A stretch of DNA of 64,000 nucleotides, taken from positions 7,524,745 to 7,588,744 of the forward strand of contig NC_052404.1 in the NCBI RefSeq assembly GCF_009389715.1. Reading direction: 5' to 3'. Positions 37,252-50,900 of the stretch are shown piece after piece. Source of the stretch: Phoenix dactylifera (Eukaryota > Streptophyta > Magnoliopsida > Arecales > Arecaceae). A program made the position numbers and the translations under genes. The notes under the pieces were generated by a model. The model saw only the letters and a program-made list of their open reading frames with translations, did no database searches and had not been told where the DNA came from. Positions within the stretch are counted from its first letter, which is position 1, and every line of letters starts with the position of its first letter.

Positions 37252-37752
37252 ATTTTAAAATTTAATATGCAAGGGAAGGTGCTAATTTTGAATTTATCAT
37301 GACAACCGTGTCGGAGACTCCGATATTTTGAAAATATCAAGAATACGAATCGTAGCAGCAGAAAGAGATCCACGCCTTTGATCCGTAGGACCTGCGTGTA
37401 CGGAGGTTGCAACTTTTGCGCGAAAGAAGGATTCATATTCCTTCGCACCCATCCATCATCGGACCGCGCAATGGCTGTTTTGAGATCCGTGCAAGCAGAT
37501 GGCTAAACTATTTGAAGTGCTTTGAGAGCTGTACGGGGCGAAATCGAACGGTCTACATCGCCAAAGAAGATCAATCGTTCTTCCGGGTGAAAGATACAAC
37601 CCGAACCCGTCGAGAACCGCTTTTAGCTGTGGGACTAACCTAGGTCTACGAACCGGAGCCTCCACCCGATCGCACGATCTCTCGTGTATACGTGCGTAAA
37701 ATTGCGCACGGGCGAGCAGAGCTTTATCCGCCGACGGCGAGCAGCGGCGGGG

Positions 37753-37755
<3 letters not shown>

Positions 37756-37788
<33 letters not shown>
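37756..37788. repeat. G33 homopolymer
   Basis: Thirty-three consecutive G inside a longer G-rich tract (37,748-37,799) in the probable 5' UTR of the PPR gene. Poly-Gly and poly-Pro frames across it are artefacts. Confidence 0.96.
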
Positions 37789-37789
<1 letters not shown>

Positions 37790-38525
37790 GGGGAGGGGGT
37801 TTTCAGAGAGAATCCCCCCTGGCTCTTCAGCGCTTCCAATCCGAAGGTACGCGAAAAAAAAAATTTCCAGTTGAATTTTCTACTTCCAATCCCGAATTTT
37901 GATTCTATCGAGTTTCGGATGATCTCGAATTTTTCTAATCTTTAACTAAATATGTTTTAGGGCTCGCAAAATCCCACTGCCGAACTCGAATTGGGGCTTT
38001 CCACTTCGTCTGGTTGCTGTTAGATGAGCGTCTAGAAGCGTTATTTTGAGAATCATAAGGAGCTCTAGGTTTGCTCGTTTTGCTTTCAAATGAGCATCAA
38101 GAAAAAGGAAAAGAAGAAGGGAAAAAACTTCTTTCTTTTGATCAGAAAAAGGCCATTCCTTTTTATTAGTTTTTTGATGCTAATACAAATGTCGGAATTG
38201 GATAAGATCGTCTCATTATAGTTCTTACTCTATAAACCGAGCATAGAATTTGAAAGTGGGTGTTAGTGTTAAAGCACTTGGGCTGTTGGTTTGTAGATTT
38301 TCATATCTGATTATTATTAAGTATTAAGATGAAGCAGGGTCTCGCACACTTTAATTTGGATATTTTTATTGAAAAGAAGGTGATGGATTTCAGATGAGGC
38401 ATGCTGGCAATGATCATGTTATAGTAACATGGTGCTGGAGAACTTGATGTTTTTTTCTATATTGAGTTTGTACTTGATAACAAAGTGAGCAATAAAAAAT
38501 AGTATCTGTTCGAGTTCCTTTAATC

Positions 38526-40535
38526 ATGTATTTGAAGGAGGGTTGCTCATTATTGTTGAAGGTCCGAAAACCTGTGGTGCCGATGGCACTCACGTTGAAT
38601 TTGATATCTGATCACAAACAAGTAAAGGACATGAGTGCTCCAAGATTGAGAGAGATTGATGTTGTGAATAGAATACGGCATGAGAGAGACATTACAGTTG
38701 CGCTACAATATTTCAAATCTGTGGCTGAATCGGAAGTTTTCGGGCACACGGAGCTGACATATCAAGCCATGATAGAGAAACTAGGGATGGAAAATCAGAT
38801 GGATGCCGTTCAGTACCTTTTGCAGCAGATGAAGCTGGAAGGACTACCTTGTTCTGAAGACATCGTCGTAGGTGTCATAAATTCTTATGCTCGAATTGGC
38901 TCCACAGAGCAAGCCCTGAAGACATTTTACCGGATCCAGGATCTTGGTTGTAGGCCAACGGTGAGAATTTATAACCATCTTTTGGATGCTTTGCTTCGAG
39001 AGAACAGGTTTAACATGATCAATCCTATCTATAGCAACATGAAGAAAGATGGTATAGAGCCCAATATGTTCACCTACAATATACTTGTCAAAGCTTTGTG
39101 CCAGAATGATCGGGTGGATGCTTCCTATAAACTTCTCATTGAAATGTCGAATAAGGGGCATTGGCCCGACAATGTGAGCTACACGACAATAGTGTCTGCT
39201 CTCTGTAGGTTTGGGAAGCTAAAGGAAGCGAGGGATCTTTTGCTGAGAATAAGCCCTACTGTGTCTACTTATAATGCTTTGATAAATGGCATGTGTGGTG
39301 AATTTAGAATGGGAGAGGTATTTTCTTTGCTAGAAGAAATGGTTAATAGGGGTATCAGCCCTAATGTAATTACTTACACTACAATAGTTAATGCACTTTG
39401 CAAGGCAGGCGACTTGAAGCTGTCTCTTGCTGTTTTGGCACAAATGTTGGTAAGAGGATGCAGTCCTAATATCGTCACTTTTACATCATTGATGAAAGGG
39501 TTTTTTGAAGAAGGCAGAGTGCCTGAAGCTCTTGATTTGTGGAACTGGATGATTCAGCAGAGGTGTATGCCCAATGTTGTTGCATTTAATATTCTTGTCC
39601 ATGGTCATTGCTTTAATGGAGATCTAAAGAAAGCACTAGACGTCTTGGATGGGATGGAAAAAAATGGCTGTCCTCCAAATGTCAAGACCTATAGTAGTCT
39701 TATTGATGGTTTCTCAAAAGTAGGAGACCTGGAAAGTGCTATTTCAATCTGGAACAAGATGATGAGCAGTGGTTGCAAACCTAATGTTGTCGTGTATACT
39801 TGCCTGGTGGATGCTTTTTGCAGGAAGTCCATGTTCGATCATGCTCATCGTCTTATTGAGAATATGCTCTCTGAAAATTGTCCTCCAAATACAGTGACAT
39901 TTAACACATTGATAAAAGGTCTGTGCGACACTGGAAGAGTAGGCTGGGCCATGAGTATATTAGACGAGATGAGAAGGCATGGTTGTCAACCAAACATCAG
40001 GACATACAATGAGTTGCTTGATGGTCTTTGCAGAGGAGGACAGTTTATGCAAGCCCTCCAATTAGTGAATGAGATATTGGAAAGTGGGGCTGAGTTGAAT
40101 TTAGTAACTTACAACACTATGATACATGGCCTCTGCCAGGTGGGTAGGATCAAGGAGGCTTTACTATTTAAAGGAAAGATGATAGTTCAGGGGATTCAAC
40201 CTGATTCAGTCACTATTAATTCAATCATCCATGCTTACTGTAAGGAAGGTGAAATTAGGATTGCTGCTCAACTTTTAGGTGGAATGGCTGCAGAAAATTG
40301 TTGCCGTGATGTAATCACATATACTACTCTAATTTCTGGTCTTTGCAGTCAACAGAGACAAGAAGATGCTACAGTGTATCTTCTGAAGATGTTAAATGAA
40401 GGCATTGCTCCAAACATTGCCACTTGGAATGTTTTGGTGCGTGCTGTTTTTGTGAAGTTGGGGAATTCCAGGGCAATTCAGTCAGTGGATAATGTTCTGG
40501 GTAAATGCGAAGACTATAGGAGTATGGATAACTGA
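38526..40535 (+). CDS. P-class pentatricopeptide repeat protein, At3g48810-like
   Basis: An intronless 669-aa frame. The N-terminus MYLKEGCSLLLKV, rich in basic and hydroxyl residues and poor in acids, fits an organelle-targeting peptide and closely resembles what I recall of At3g48810. From about residue 79 there are some 16 tandem 35-residue PPR motifs of the form TYNxLIxGLCxxGxxxxAxxLxxxMxxxGxxPNxV, one of them shortened (SPTVS, near residue 245). There is no E or DYW tail, so it is P class. Such proteins bind single-stranded organelle RNA, with specificity set by residues 5 and 35 of each repeat (mostly N/T/S with D/N here), and act in RNA stability, splicing or translation. The RNA target is unknown. 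Frame intact. Confidence 0.95.
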   Translation: MYLKEGCSLLLKVRKPVVPMALTLNLISDHKQVKDMSAPRLREIDVVNRIRHERDITVALQYFKSVAESEVFGHTELTYQAMIEKLGMENQMDAVQYLLQQMKLEGLPCSEDIVVGVINSYARIGSTEQALKTFYRIQDLGCRPTVRIYNHLLDALLRENRFNMINPIYSNMKKDGIEPNMFTYNILVKALCQNDRVDASYKLLIEMSNKGHWPDNVSYTTIVSALCRFGKLKEARDLLLRISPTVSTYNALINGMCGEFRMGEVFSLLEEMVNRGISPNVITYTTIVNALCKAGDLKLSLAVLAQMLVRGCSPNIVTFTSLMKGFFEEGRVPEALDLWNWMIQQRCMPNVVAFNILVHGHCFNGDLKKALDVLDGMEKNGCPPNVKTYSSLIDGFSKVGDLESAISIWNKMMSSGCKPNVVVYTCLVDAFCRKSMFDHAHRLIENMLSENCPPNTVTFNTLIKGLCDTGRVGWAMSILDEMRRHGCQPNIRTYNELLDGLCRGGQFMQALQLVNEILESGAELNLVTYNTMIHGLCQVGRIKEALLFKGKMIVQGIQPDSVTINSIIHAYCKEGEIRIAAQLLGGMAAENCCRDVITYTTLISGLCSQQRQEDATVYLLKMLNEGIAPNIATWNVLVRAVFVKLGNSRAIQSVDNVLGKCEDYRSMDN

Positions 40536-43500
40536 TGGTTCATCATGGATCACTGAAGATATGAACTTTCAAGATGAGAATTTGCTGATGGAAAGTTTCT
40601 GATCTGCCGAATATTTCAGGTAGTTCCTAATGCATTTTGGTTCAGATTACAGCTATTGCTATTGGCATGACTTGATCATGATCTGTCACAGTTTCAAAGC
40701 ACTGCAATACCCAAGATCACAGACTTGAAAATCCTTTTACTTGAAGTTTGTGATTGACTAAAGATTTCATGGTACTCTCCACAGGTGCAGGGTCGTTCGA
40801 GCTTTTGATACATGATAGGACCAAAAAGAGAGAATTCTATGGCAAGAGGTGGTGTGCACTAACCAGCAAGGAATCCTGTACTTTATTTAAATAATGGATT
40901 TTAAACCGTGTCTCCTGTTGAGAAGAATCTTATCGACTGAAAGCAGTTTTTTCTGCAGCAGTTTGGCTGGTGTTGCCAACCAACATATTTTGACTGGGCT
41001 GTTGGTCCTGTCGAGAGAGTGGCTCAATCGAGAGGTGGTAGTAAAACTGTAAAATATTTGATGATATTTATCTTTTAATTTTCAACCTGGAATGGTTTAG
41101 AATAATGAGTTGTCAATGAAAAGCAATTGAATTTATAGGTCGATTCCTGTAATTCCACTTTGGTGTTCTGCCATGGACAACATGAGATACGCCTTTTCTG
41201 TCCAGTGGTTCAGATGAGCCTGTTGTAGGTCAGAAGTGAAGCATGACAAGCTGAGTGATGAACTCATGCAATTAGTTCATTCATTAAAATGAAAAATCTT
41301 TTATTTACAATACCTATGGATTGGATTTTCCTCAAAAAAGGTTACATTGGATTGAAAATGGCATATTTGGTTGTTCTCTTTCTCAGTGGTAAAATGTGGG
41401 GAGCAACTGATGAGTAAAATTTGTTAATGTGTGAAGGTTGTGCTGTGCTTAAAAGAACGGTCTTTGTTTACTATTCTTTTTTTGGAGGTTAGCACTAATG
41501 GAATTATCAGCCCTTCTTGGTCATGGAATATTAGTAAAATGAATTATTTTCAGGTAATAATGCCCCAGTTTTGCTATGGGCTGGTGAAATGATATCTGGC
41601 TCCTTTTATTATTTTTATTTTTACGGGTGGTAACAGGCTGTCAGAGATTCTATCTGACTCCTTTTATTTGTAGGCTGGGTCTTGTAGTCATTCAAGCAGA
41701 GGAAACACCTCTGTTTGCTCCGTTATCTTGTTTACCTGATAATATGTGCGCATCTGTCCTCTTCTCTTCATTGCAGGGGTCACCAGATCTCTTTCAATGT
41801 CAGAGGCTAGAGGATCCACCACAATCCCTTTTTGTTTGTAAACAGTTAATGCATTGAGATTGGTACATGAACAGGTTCCTATCCATAGAATATGAATGAA
41901 TACCTAAATCAATATCCTAGGCTGATTTCCCTGTTGTAAATTTGATAGGCCATAAATTGTCTTAATTAATAACAGCAGCAGTTCTTTCCTGGGGATAAGG
42001 CCTTTCAGCAGCAGTAGTTATTCATTTTAGACTTGGTGAATCAAATGCTCTGATAAGGCCTTTCCTGGGGATGCTGGAACCACCTTTTATTCAATACCCT
42101 CCATTTTTATCTATTGCCGTATTTCTCACTAGTTTAAGAGAAATTGTCGTTTGCTACTATATTTCCATAGGCAAGTCTAGGAGAATTTTTGTGTGTGGTT
42201 ATGTTTCTTGAGATGAGTTTAATAGTATTATTATTTGATACTCCATTTCTCTAGACAAGTTTAGGAGAAATGTGAACAAAGCTCACTGGATACTGAGGGT
42301 GCCTACTGGCTCGGTTGCTAAAGCCATTGGGTATTGATGCCAAATAAACTAAGGCTTTATCCTTCCCTTACCCAACTTCTGTAGGACTTCAGCCATCCCA
42401 TTTTTTCAGAAAGGTCATTGGATCCTCCATCTAATAATTTTGTAATTTATATTTTTGTTAGTGATTCCTAGAATTTTATTACCTATAATTTGTCATTGTT
42501 TCAGACTAAATGGATGCTTGGGAAATACCTGGTAAGCCTCTCTCCACAACCTTTCCCTTCTCAGTCCCGCAGGACTCTTCCTTGCTCTTAATGCAGGGCT
42601 TCTTTTCCCAAGGCATGAGTTAGATGGAAATCATGCATGGAATATAGTGTATGAGCCTATCGACGTGGTTCACTAATGTCAGTCTTCCATGCAAGGCCTA
42701 GGCCTAATTCTGTTCCTTTACCGAGGTTTAGTTTTGGAGACGTATCAAACATCAGATATTTGCTTTAAAGACTACAAAATACTAAAAGAACTAAATAATG
42801 ATTAATATTAACAAAAGACTACTGATCTTACCCTGTTCTGTGGGCGTCTGAGGATGGTTCCAAATATGATCCTCTTTCCCAAATTTGGCTTCTCCGTCAG
42901 AAATATCACGTGCTATTATTTGTCTTCACTTTTTTTTGCAGCCACAGGCCATGGCTGGTAATAATTACAAACAGGAAGTATGCTCTGTAAAGGAACAAAC
43001 TCTGCGGCTCACACCTGGATTTGTACATGTTACACGGGGAATCTGGATTTGTTCATGTTACATGGGGAATCCATCAAAGTCAGACAATCCCATCTTAACC
43101 TGATATCAGCTTCCCATGAATTGGTGCTTAAATTACTGGAACCAAAGGGAGATTGGAAGTGGTGCCTGTCATGAAACCAGAGCCCCAAATCACTGGAACT
43201 TTTCCAGAAAGGAACCAGCATTACTTATAAATCATTTTGTCATAATGCTAGCATCCAAATATCATGTCTCTGAAGTAGAGCAAGGTCTACGAAATTAAGG
43301 TCCCCGCTTTGCTGAATAGATATCGAAGCCCAAGTGGAAGCATTCTGTCACCCTAGAACAGATAATGACGACATGCAAAGAGCATAAATATCACGACCAA
43401 ATAACAACATAGAAGTTCAGTAGAGACAAATTGCACCTGTTCAGCATATTTCCATTCTGTACACAGACGAGCATTTTTAGCGCGTCCTATGAACAAACTA

Positions 43501-44288
43501 CCAAGCAGAGTCATACAACCACTGAAACTATAGCAGTTAATCCTATGAAGAGAAAAAGATCATGTGGAGGAACTTAAAATTATATGAATACACATTTTGG
43601 GGAAGCAAGAGGAGGATAATTAAAACCCAGCCCGCTTAAGGACCGCTAGATGGCATAAGAAAAATCTCTGGGATATCTATTTTGTACTTGTGTTTAGGAT
43701 TGTGGCCAATCAGCTGTGGCTTCACAGCCTGCATGCCGCAACTGTTGTACACCCAACCTCTTTGAAACCTGTAATTCACACAGAATAAACTCCTATACAA
43801 CTTTACTTCATCTGGGGCAATTTCTTTTGCCTTATAATCTCAAAGTTACTCCAGGAGTTGCAAAATGTTGGCGTCCTTCGGCATAACCTTCTAAATTTAC
43901 AACTTCAGTGCCTGCCAAAAGTTACAAGATTCTCATAAACATCAGTTTGAAGATATGGAAAAAATTCAAATGTAATACGGAAGTAGTACAAGATTCACAT
44001 GTTGCATTTCTTGTTAATTATATTAGACCAAAAATTTGGGAAAATAATCTAGAGGTTCCTACATGGACTATAAATAATTTTGAGGTCTTTTGACCTTTTA
44101 AACTTATTCTATCCTTTAGATACTAAATAATTTAATCTAAATTCCTTCTCTTGCTTGATTTTTTTTTTTTGAATCACGAAGTTACACTTTACTTAATCCC
44201 CAATGAAACAAGCAATACATGTATGTCAAGAATATGTTAGCAGTTAATTGTATATCATAATAAGTTCTTCTCATAAAAGAAATGACAA
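40536..44288. other. Intergenic: PPR 3' region and spacer
   Basis: Several kilobases without a recognisable gene. A small local duplication lies near 43,018-43,072 (GGATTTGTACATGTTAC type). Short open frames on both strands lack family features. Confidence 0.6.
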
Positions 44289-44418
44289 TAATGGGTGCTA
44301 ATCAGGTTGGTCAAGTCGTTGGGGGTAGTATCAAATGACCTCCTTTGAATCCAGCCTAGGTAGGAGGGTCACCCACTCCCTTTTCTCCACAAAAAAAAAG
44401 GATAATAATAATAATAAT
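44289..44418 (+). mobile_element. tRNA-type SINE
   Basis: A 130-bp element with A-box-like TGGTCAAGTCGTTGG near its start and B-box-like TTTGAATCC (44,344-44,352). It ends in an A-rich tail and (ATA) repeats. Exact 8-bp target duplications AATGACAA lie at 44,281-44,288 and 44,419-44,426. No coding sequence, as expected; it would rely on LINE enzymes. Confidence 0.85.
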
Positions 44419-44426
44419 AATGACAA

Positions 44427-47400
44427 GTTGTATACATCTTACAACATCTACAGCAACATTACACAATGTTTTCTCTAGTTATAATATTTAAACAACAGTT
44501 TACGGTTATAACAATAACCCATTCTGATTGCAAGTTGTTTACATATCGAAATAGGTGCTGCAAGTTATGTGTATAAGTTGAGGGATGTAGATGCATACCT
44601 ACAGAATTCCTTCTGTTGCTAGGGATTTAATATCCAAATTGTTTTTTCCCCATTTAAGATACTTCCTGAGAAAAAATATTTAATTTTATGCTTTGAAATT
44701 TCTAAACTTAAAAGTTTATAAGGTCAGTAGACTGAAAGAATAATCGATGTTCCCTTCAGAGACTAAAAGATAACTTTCCCTCGAATAATGAACAAACACA
44801 TGAAACCATAAAAGTCATAGTTAGCAGGCAAATCAAATTAAAATGTGAAAAGCTCACAAAAGCACGCATGAAAAAGGCAGTGTCAACATGGCTGAAGATA
44901 ACATGCAGCAGGGCAGAAATGCTTTAACTTTCTTTAAGGCACTAAATTCATTCAGTTATAATCAAGACCACAAAATTTCGAAGGTCATACCTCAACTTAT
45001 GATTAAGGATAAGAATACCCTAAAAAGAGGAAAAGTTAAAAAATCAAAATACAAAAAAAAATCAAAAATGGTTTCACAGAAGTTGCTTTCAGAAAAGGTA
45101 CTAGTGCCAGCCTAGAAGCAGCAGCAAGACAACTATTGTATAAAGGCCGTGGAGTAACTGGAAACGTGACAACATTTAGAAAACTATGGACAAAAAATTC
45201 TTCCCATACCATGATCTCATCCTTAATGCGATCCAAACCACATAGCTCAATCTAGCATCAGGATCACAATCCCTGAACATGGTCATTCCTAGGAGTAATA
45301 TTATTCTAATTTTACTATTTTCGAGTCTTTCCTCCTCTATTAATTTCCCCTTCCGATCTATTCTTTTTTGGAAAAAAATCCCAAGACAATCTCTTTTCAA
45401 AACTCACCAGAAAGGGTGAGTTACTATTCTCCATCATGTTTTAGCCTTCGTTTTTTTTCATTTTTGTATCACAAGGGCCAATGGTTGAGACTCATACGTC
45501 AACTCATGCTTGGATTGAACACATCAGCCTATGTCATATGCATCCGCATCCAATCTATCCAAGCTAGAACCATGACATGTTGCTCGCATTTACTTGCAAT
45601 CTGCAGCACCCAAGTTTGGAATCTTCAAAGAAACATCACAAAGACTAACTGAGATAGATCCTCAAGGAAGTGGAAACAAATGTGCCATCGAATATACAGA
45701 TAACCTGGACTCCTCATCAATAGTTGTGAGGATGCAATAATCAATTAACATTGACGTTCATTTGACAGTCTCTGCAATTAAAACTACATGCTTGAGCTTT
45801 ATCACTAGTAGACAAAGCGCACAATAATAATCCATATCCACTAGAACCTGTTGTATTCAAGTTCGGCAATTTTTAACCTCAAACTGCCAACCCGCCTTAA
45901 CCTCCCCAAAAATAAATGGGTTTGGGTAAGGAGTTTATGTAATCAAGTTGGGAGACTTGAGGCCAAGATTTCAAGTGCTGAATATATAGTCCATACAGAG
46001 CGGTACCATACTAGACTGGTAGCAAACCAGTACTTGGTATGCCCACTATAAATATAGGACCAATAGGAAACCAGTACTAGGTACGCTGACTGGTCTAGCA
46101 TACCAACATTCAGTATATCCATACTGGTTTGATGAAGTATAGGTACCAGCGCCGATACAAACTTTGCTTTAGGCCAACCCAATTATTAGTAGTTCAGGTT
46201 TAGTTTGGGTCTGGGACACTATGGGTCACCATGGGACGAACAAGCGCTTAGAAGTTAGAACCCAGTCTAGGCCCCTTAAATAATGGACTAGCGCAGTGGA
46301 TCATGGGCCAATCTAGGCTTGCAGTCTTCAGCAAGGTCATGCAGTTCAGATTATAAGAAATAACAAAAAGATATTGAAGAGGAAAGTAGAACAAACAATG
46401 TTTTTTAGGATTTATTACCTTTATTTCACTACTTCAATTTCATCTCTGCTTTCTCGCTTTAGTTGGATGCCCAACCCTAAATTGCCCCTTCTCCCCATAA
46501 CGTATAGGACAGACAACTGAAGCCCTAATTGGGTTCATGAGTTGGGTATGTGTACATATCAAAAAATTGGTCAACTACAGGTTTATTCTTTCCAAAACAA
46601 TTATAAATGGATTGGATAAGTTGTCTCTTTTTTTTTGTTTTGGGTTGGGGGGGGGGGGAGGGGCACCCAAGATTTCGTTGAAACTACGTATAACACCTTC
46701 CCATATCCCCATTTATAAATTGAGCCACATAAAAAACCTTATATATTTCAAAAATCTAGACTGGTTTTTGAGCACCAGGGTAATTACTCTCAATGTAAAC
46801 GAGTCTCTTCCCTTTATGATTGTCATAAGAATGGATAAACAGATAAACAATTGTTGTACAATATTATGGTAAACATAAATGACAAAAACATATATTCAAA
46901 AAGGAGACTCCTTGAAATGACCATAGTTGAATCAGTGATTGCTTGACATACAACTAGCGCATGGAATCCATATAACTTTGTTTGGGCCATTGGGCACATA
47001 GTTGAGGAGAAGGTCGAAGCTTCTTGGACAACACATGCTGTCAAGAATTGTTCCACATAAATAAATATTATTTACCTAATAAGTTGAATTTAGATAATCA
47101 AAGAAAAGAAAAAAGAAACAATGGCAGCAATAGCAAATTCAAGGTTACAAATTGAGAAATTTATCATTTTGACAGATGATCAGTAACAAAATGTATAGAT
47201 CAGTATGCTTTATAGTTGAAGCCGTATTTTGCTCTTTTTACTTACATAATAATACCAATGACATATACTGATCTCTAGGCCAAAAGATTTCAGTGATAGC
47301 TTTAAAGTTAACTAACAAAGTAATAAATAAAAAAAAATGGACAGAATACATAAAAGTTTAAGCAACAAATTCTTTTTTAAAGATCCCTAATTTATTAAAA

Positions 47401-47926
47401 AGTGCAATGAGCGGGTGTTAAAATGTCGGGCCACATATAAGTTAGCTGCCTTGCATTTACCATTGTAAAATCAAGAATTACAATAAACACAAGAGTGGCT
47501 AACACTGTCAATTGAGATGTATTCAACTCAGATCGATGAGAATATAGAGGGCTCTATAAGGTACCAAAAACAGTGCTTAAGGGCCTCAACAACCATCAAA
47601 CTCTTCTGGGCAGAGATCACACAGGATCCTCCATACTTAAGCCACAGAAACAGCATCTCTTTAAGAAAAGAATGATAGAAGGATTGCATATCCCATATCC
47701 ATATTGCATGGTTATTGATCAACAAAAGATGCCATGAGTCTTTATGCCTAGCAATTATTTATAATTGGGATGGCTCAGAAAGAAAAGAAGTGGAAAACCA
47801 GATATCACATATTTAATTTGTATATAAAGGCCAACTATTACTGGTTTCTTACATTTTCTAACTTAAATAGACTGTATGATGCAAGGCATCTATGACAATC
47901 AACAACTGAGCCAAAAGCATCCATAC
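44427..47926. other. Intergenic or 3' part of the agenet gene
   Basis: Includes the decayed GGTAC-repeat copy (45,985-46,165) and a G12 tract (46,647-46,658). Because exon 3 of the agenet gene ends in a usable donor, one or more of its 3' exons may lie here, but I could not identify any. Confidence 0.45.
45985..46165. repeat. GGTAC-rich degenerate repeat, copy 2
   Basis: Words such as GCGGTACCATAC, ACCAGTACTTGG, CAGTACTAGGTACGC and GGTACCAGCGCCGATAC. Looks like a more diverged member of the family at 6,073-6,225. Non-coding. Confidence 0.6.
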
Positions 47927-50900
47927 CTCAGAAGACCGTAGCCATCTTCCACCAATCCAGTCATGGTGAAGCCTCAACTCTTTGTGCCCAAATTCCATTT
48001 CTTCACTCCATGGCTTGAAGTAAACCATGTATCTCTGACTTTTCAGAACCTTTGAGATCACCCCTACCCACCATCCATCATTGTAGAAGGCATCAACTTC
48101 TTCAAGCAATTTGAACTGTTCTACCACTGGAGTTTCAGGAGGACTGGGTCTGATATGCTGAAAATCCACAATTTCTGTCAAAGGCTTAGTTTCATCATCT
48201 GTTCTAAGGTTTTGGTACTCTACAAGGAACTTCTTCTTCCTAATTAACTTGACGATTGTTGCAGTGTACCAAGCTCCACGAAAGCCTTCATCATCACTGC
48301 TAACCTCCACCATGGTACCTTCTCTCATCTCCATGTCCGATTTGTTCTGAAATCTCAGATAAATAATCAAACAAAGGAGGAGATTAAAAAAAAAAATAGA
48401 TTTCTCTCATGAGAAGGATATGCCACCTTTTATTCAAATAAAATAGAGTAATATTACAAATCAGTGAATGCCTGCATCATGATCAAGGTCTAAAAATCTC
48501 CAGACATAAAAGAAAGTACAGGGTTTCCAAATGCATATGTGCCAAATGTGCTTGCACTTATAAATTCAAATACATCTTCTGTGCCTTTAACTTTCTTTTC
48601 TTTTCTTTCCTTTTCCCCTTTTTTTTGCCTCAAATGTGCATTGTGGTCTATTGCACAAAGAAATATAGGGAAATTCATGATGATAAACAGAATCTGAACT
48701 GCATTTTCCATTTGATATGCATCTAACTGTATATATAAACAGATGATAATGATAATGAAATCATACATTTGGCCATTGCATTTGATATACATAAAATAGC
48801 ACCAAATGAAATCATACATTTGGCCATTCCATTTGATATACACAAAATAGCAAAAGAGGAAACTTTGAATTGCAAGCAACATTAATTGCATGTGGCCATG
48901 GCCTACTAGTAACTGATCTCGATCCACATAACTTTTGAGATACAGTGAGCTTTTCTTGAAACACATCGCCACCATGAAGATAAAGCAACAAAGAATTTAA
49001 TAAAGTTCAACAGTATATCATCAACAACTATCAAACTAGTTCTGTTAATGTATCGATGTTCATGAAAGAATCTTTAGGTTTCTCACGGGAAAAATATCAT
49101 GACATGCCTAACTTTCCCAAAGTAAAGGGCACACGGTCTAAAATGGCATGCAATTTGTCAATTTACTAAAATTGCTGAGAAATTCTTTAGCATTAAGCAA
49201 CAAATTAAGGTTTAAAATAACTACATGAGTCGCATTATCAACTGATGTAAACAGTAACAGAGCTTAATACATTTTGAATCAGGTAATAATACATAGAGTA
49301 TTGCAGAACTAGAGGTAGGAAATTGACACAAAATCTAACATTATATTTTAGTAGTGCCAGGCACATATGATGCACATGAAAGGATTATGCTGTGAAAGAA
49401 AACAAAATCCCTACTCTGTATTTCCGTTCGGGTTTCCTTCATTTGCCGGAGTTTCTGAACCCATTGGAAACCAAAATGACAGAAAAACTCCAAGCCTTAG
49501 GTGTTCCACAAATTATATTTCAGATGTGCCAAAGCCAGACAGTTTAAGAAATATTAGGAACAAAGTGGGAAAACACAATTTTGGGTTAAAATACCACTGG
49601 CATAAACATGAAAATGAGCACAACATGAAAAAAAACAGGACCAGGATATAAGGCATCTTTACTACCTGTGAAGCTTTGACCCATTGTCCATTAACTAGGT
49701 CATAACGAAGCCTCAGCTCTGCATGACTAAATTCTCTTTCCTCGCCCCAATGAGCAATCTTAACTCTGTATTTTGAACTTGTATGAATCTTAGCCACCAC
49801 CCCTGGCAACCATCCATTGCCATAGAATGCTTCAACCTCATCAAGCAAATCGAATTTGGCCTTTGATGCATGGGGAGGGCAAGGCCTGATGTGTTTCACA
49901 TCAACAATTTCTCTCAGCAACTCTGTGTCATCAAGATTCCTAAAGTGTTTATACTCCACCAAGAAACTGCTCTTCCAGATTGCCTGAACAACAACTGCAG
50001 ATAGCCAAGCAATAGGGGTATTTCCTTTCACACGGGCAATTTCTACTTGTGTTCCGGTCTCATATACCTTCTCTGGTGTTCCCTGTAAAGCAAGAACATC
50101 TGAATTAGCACTTAAAAACAACCTAAAAATGCCTCAAGAAATACATCCAGAAATTTCTCTTTTAAAAGAATAAAAGAATATCTGTATCTCTGTTTCCTTC
50201 TTGATACCATTCAAAAGGTGTATCTTTAATGCAAACATACAATCATGATAAACGATGCCCAGATTACAAATTACAGTAATAAATCTTAAAACTCTACATT
50301 GCCTCAAAAACAATTAACCTTCTGCAACAATTGTAAATTAGAAAGTGATCCACAAATGCAAAACTTGTCACTATTTTAAAATAGGTTGGGAAGTTGATGC
50401 TTCATTATAAATTCTAAAACATGATAAAAGCAAATATCTAATGTGGTGTTTCATGATTGTAGAAAAAATTAACAAAGCCTGTAAAATCTGGAAGATAAAA
50501 AGGAAAAGAAACATATGCAAATTAGACATTTCAAGATAACCTACACTGAAATTTTATATACTATTTGGGTACTAAACTAATACTTTGGCCAAGCCGACAT
50601 GCATCAATACACTAAATTGACACCCAAGAGGCAAAAATTTTTCAAGCAAGCATACCCCAATATATGCATTTACCTTTATTTGAATTGATGAAAACTTAGC
50701 ATATACATCACATCAAGAAGCGGATTTTAAGTCCAATGTTGAGTAAAATAGGAAGGAAAGAAACCAAAAAAAACGATAATTCAACATTTCAAGAAAACTC
50801 ACAAGAAAATGAGAGAATGCCATCTTAAAATCACCCCAATGAGACACCATTGCAAGAAAAGAAGGGGAAAGAAGCCGCCAAATATACCTTCCATTCTGGT

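Larger units (their letters stand above)
36446..38525. other. Upstream region of the first PPR gene
   Basis: AT-rich to about 37,270, then GC-rich from 37,300 to 37,860, where the 5' UTR probably starts. A donor-like AAGGTACGCG at about 37,845 suggests a 5' UTR intron ending before 38,526, not provable here. Contains an AT microsatellite and the G33 tract. Confidence 0.5.

Noticed and set aside
38844-39161. Minus-strand frame inside the first PPR gene
   Set aside because: Antisense shadow of a conserved repeat protein gene.
43030-43221. Possible 3' exon of the agenet gene (reading VPVIWGSGFMTG in another frame)
   Set aside because: No family match, no clear splice borders, almost 5 kb from the last sure exon.
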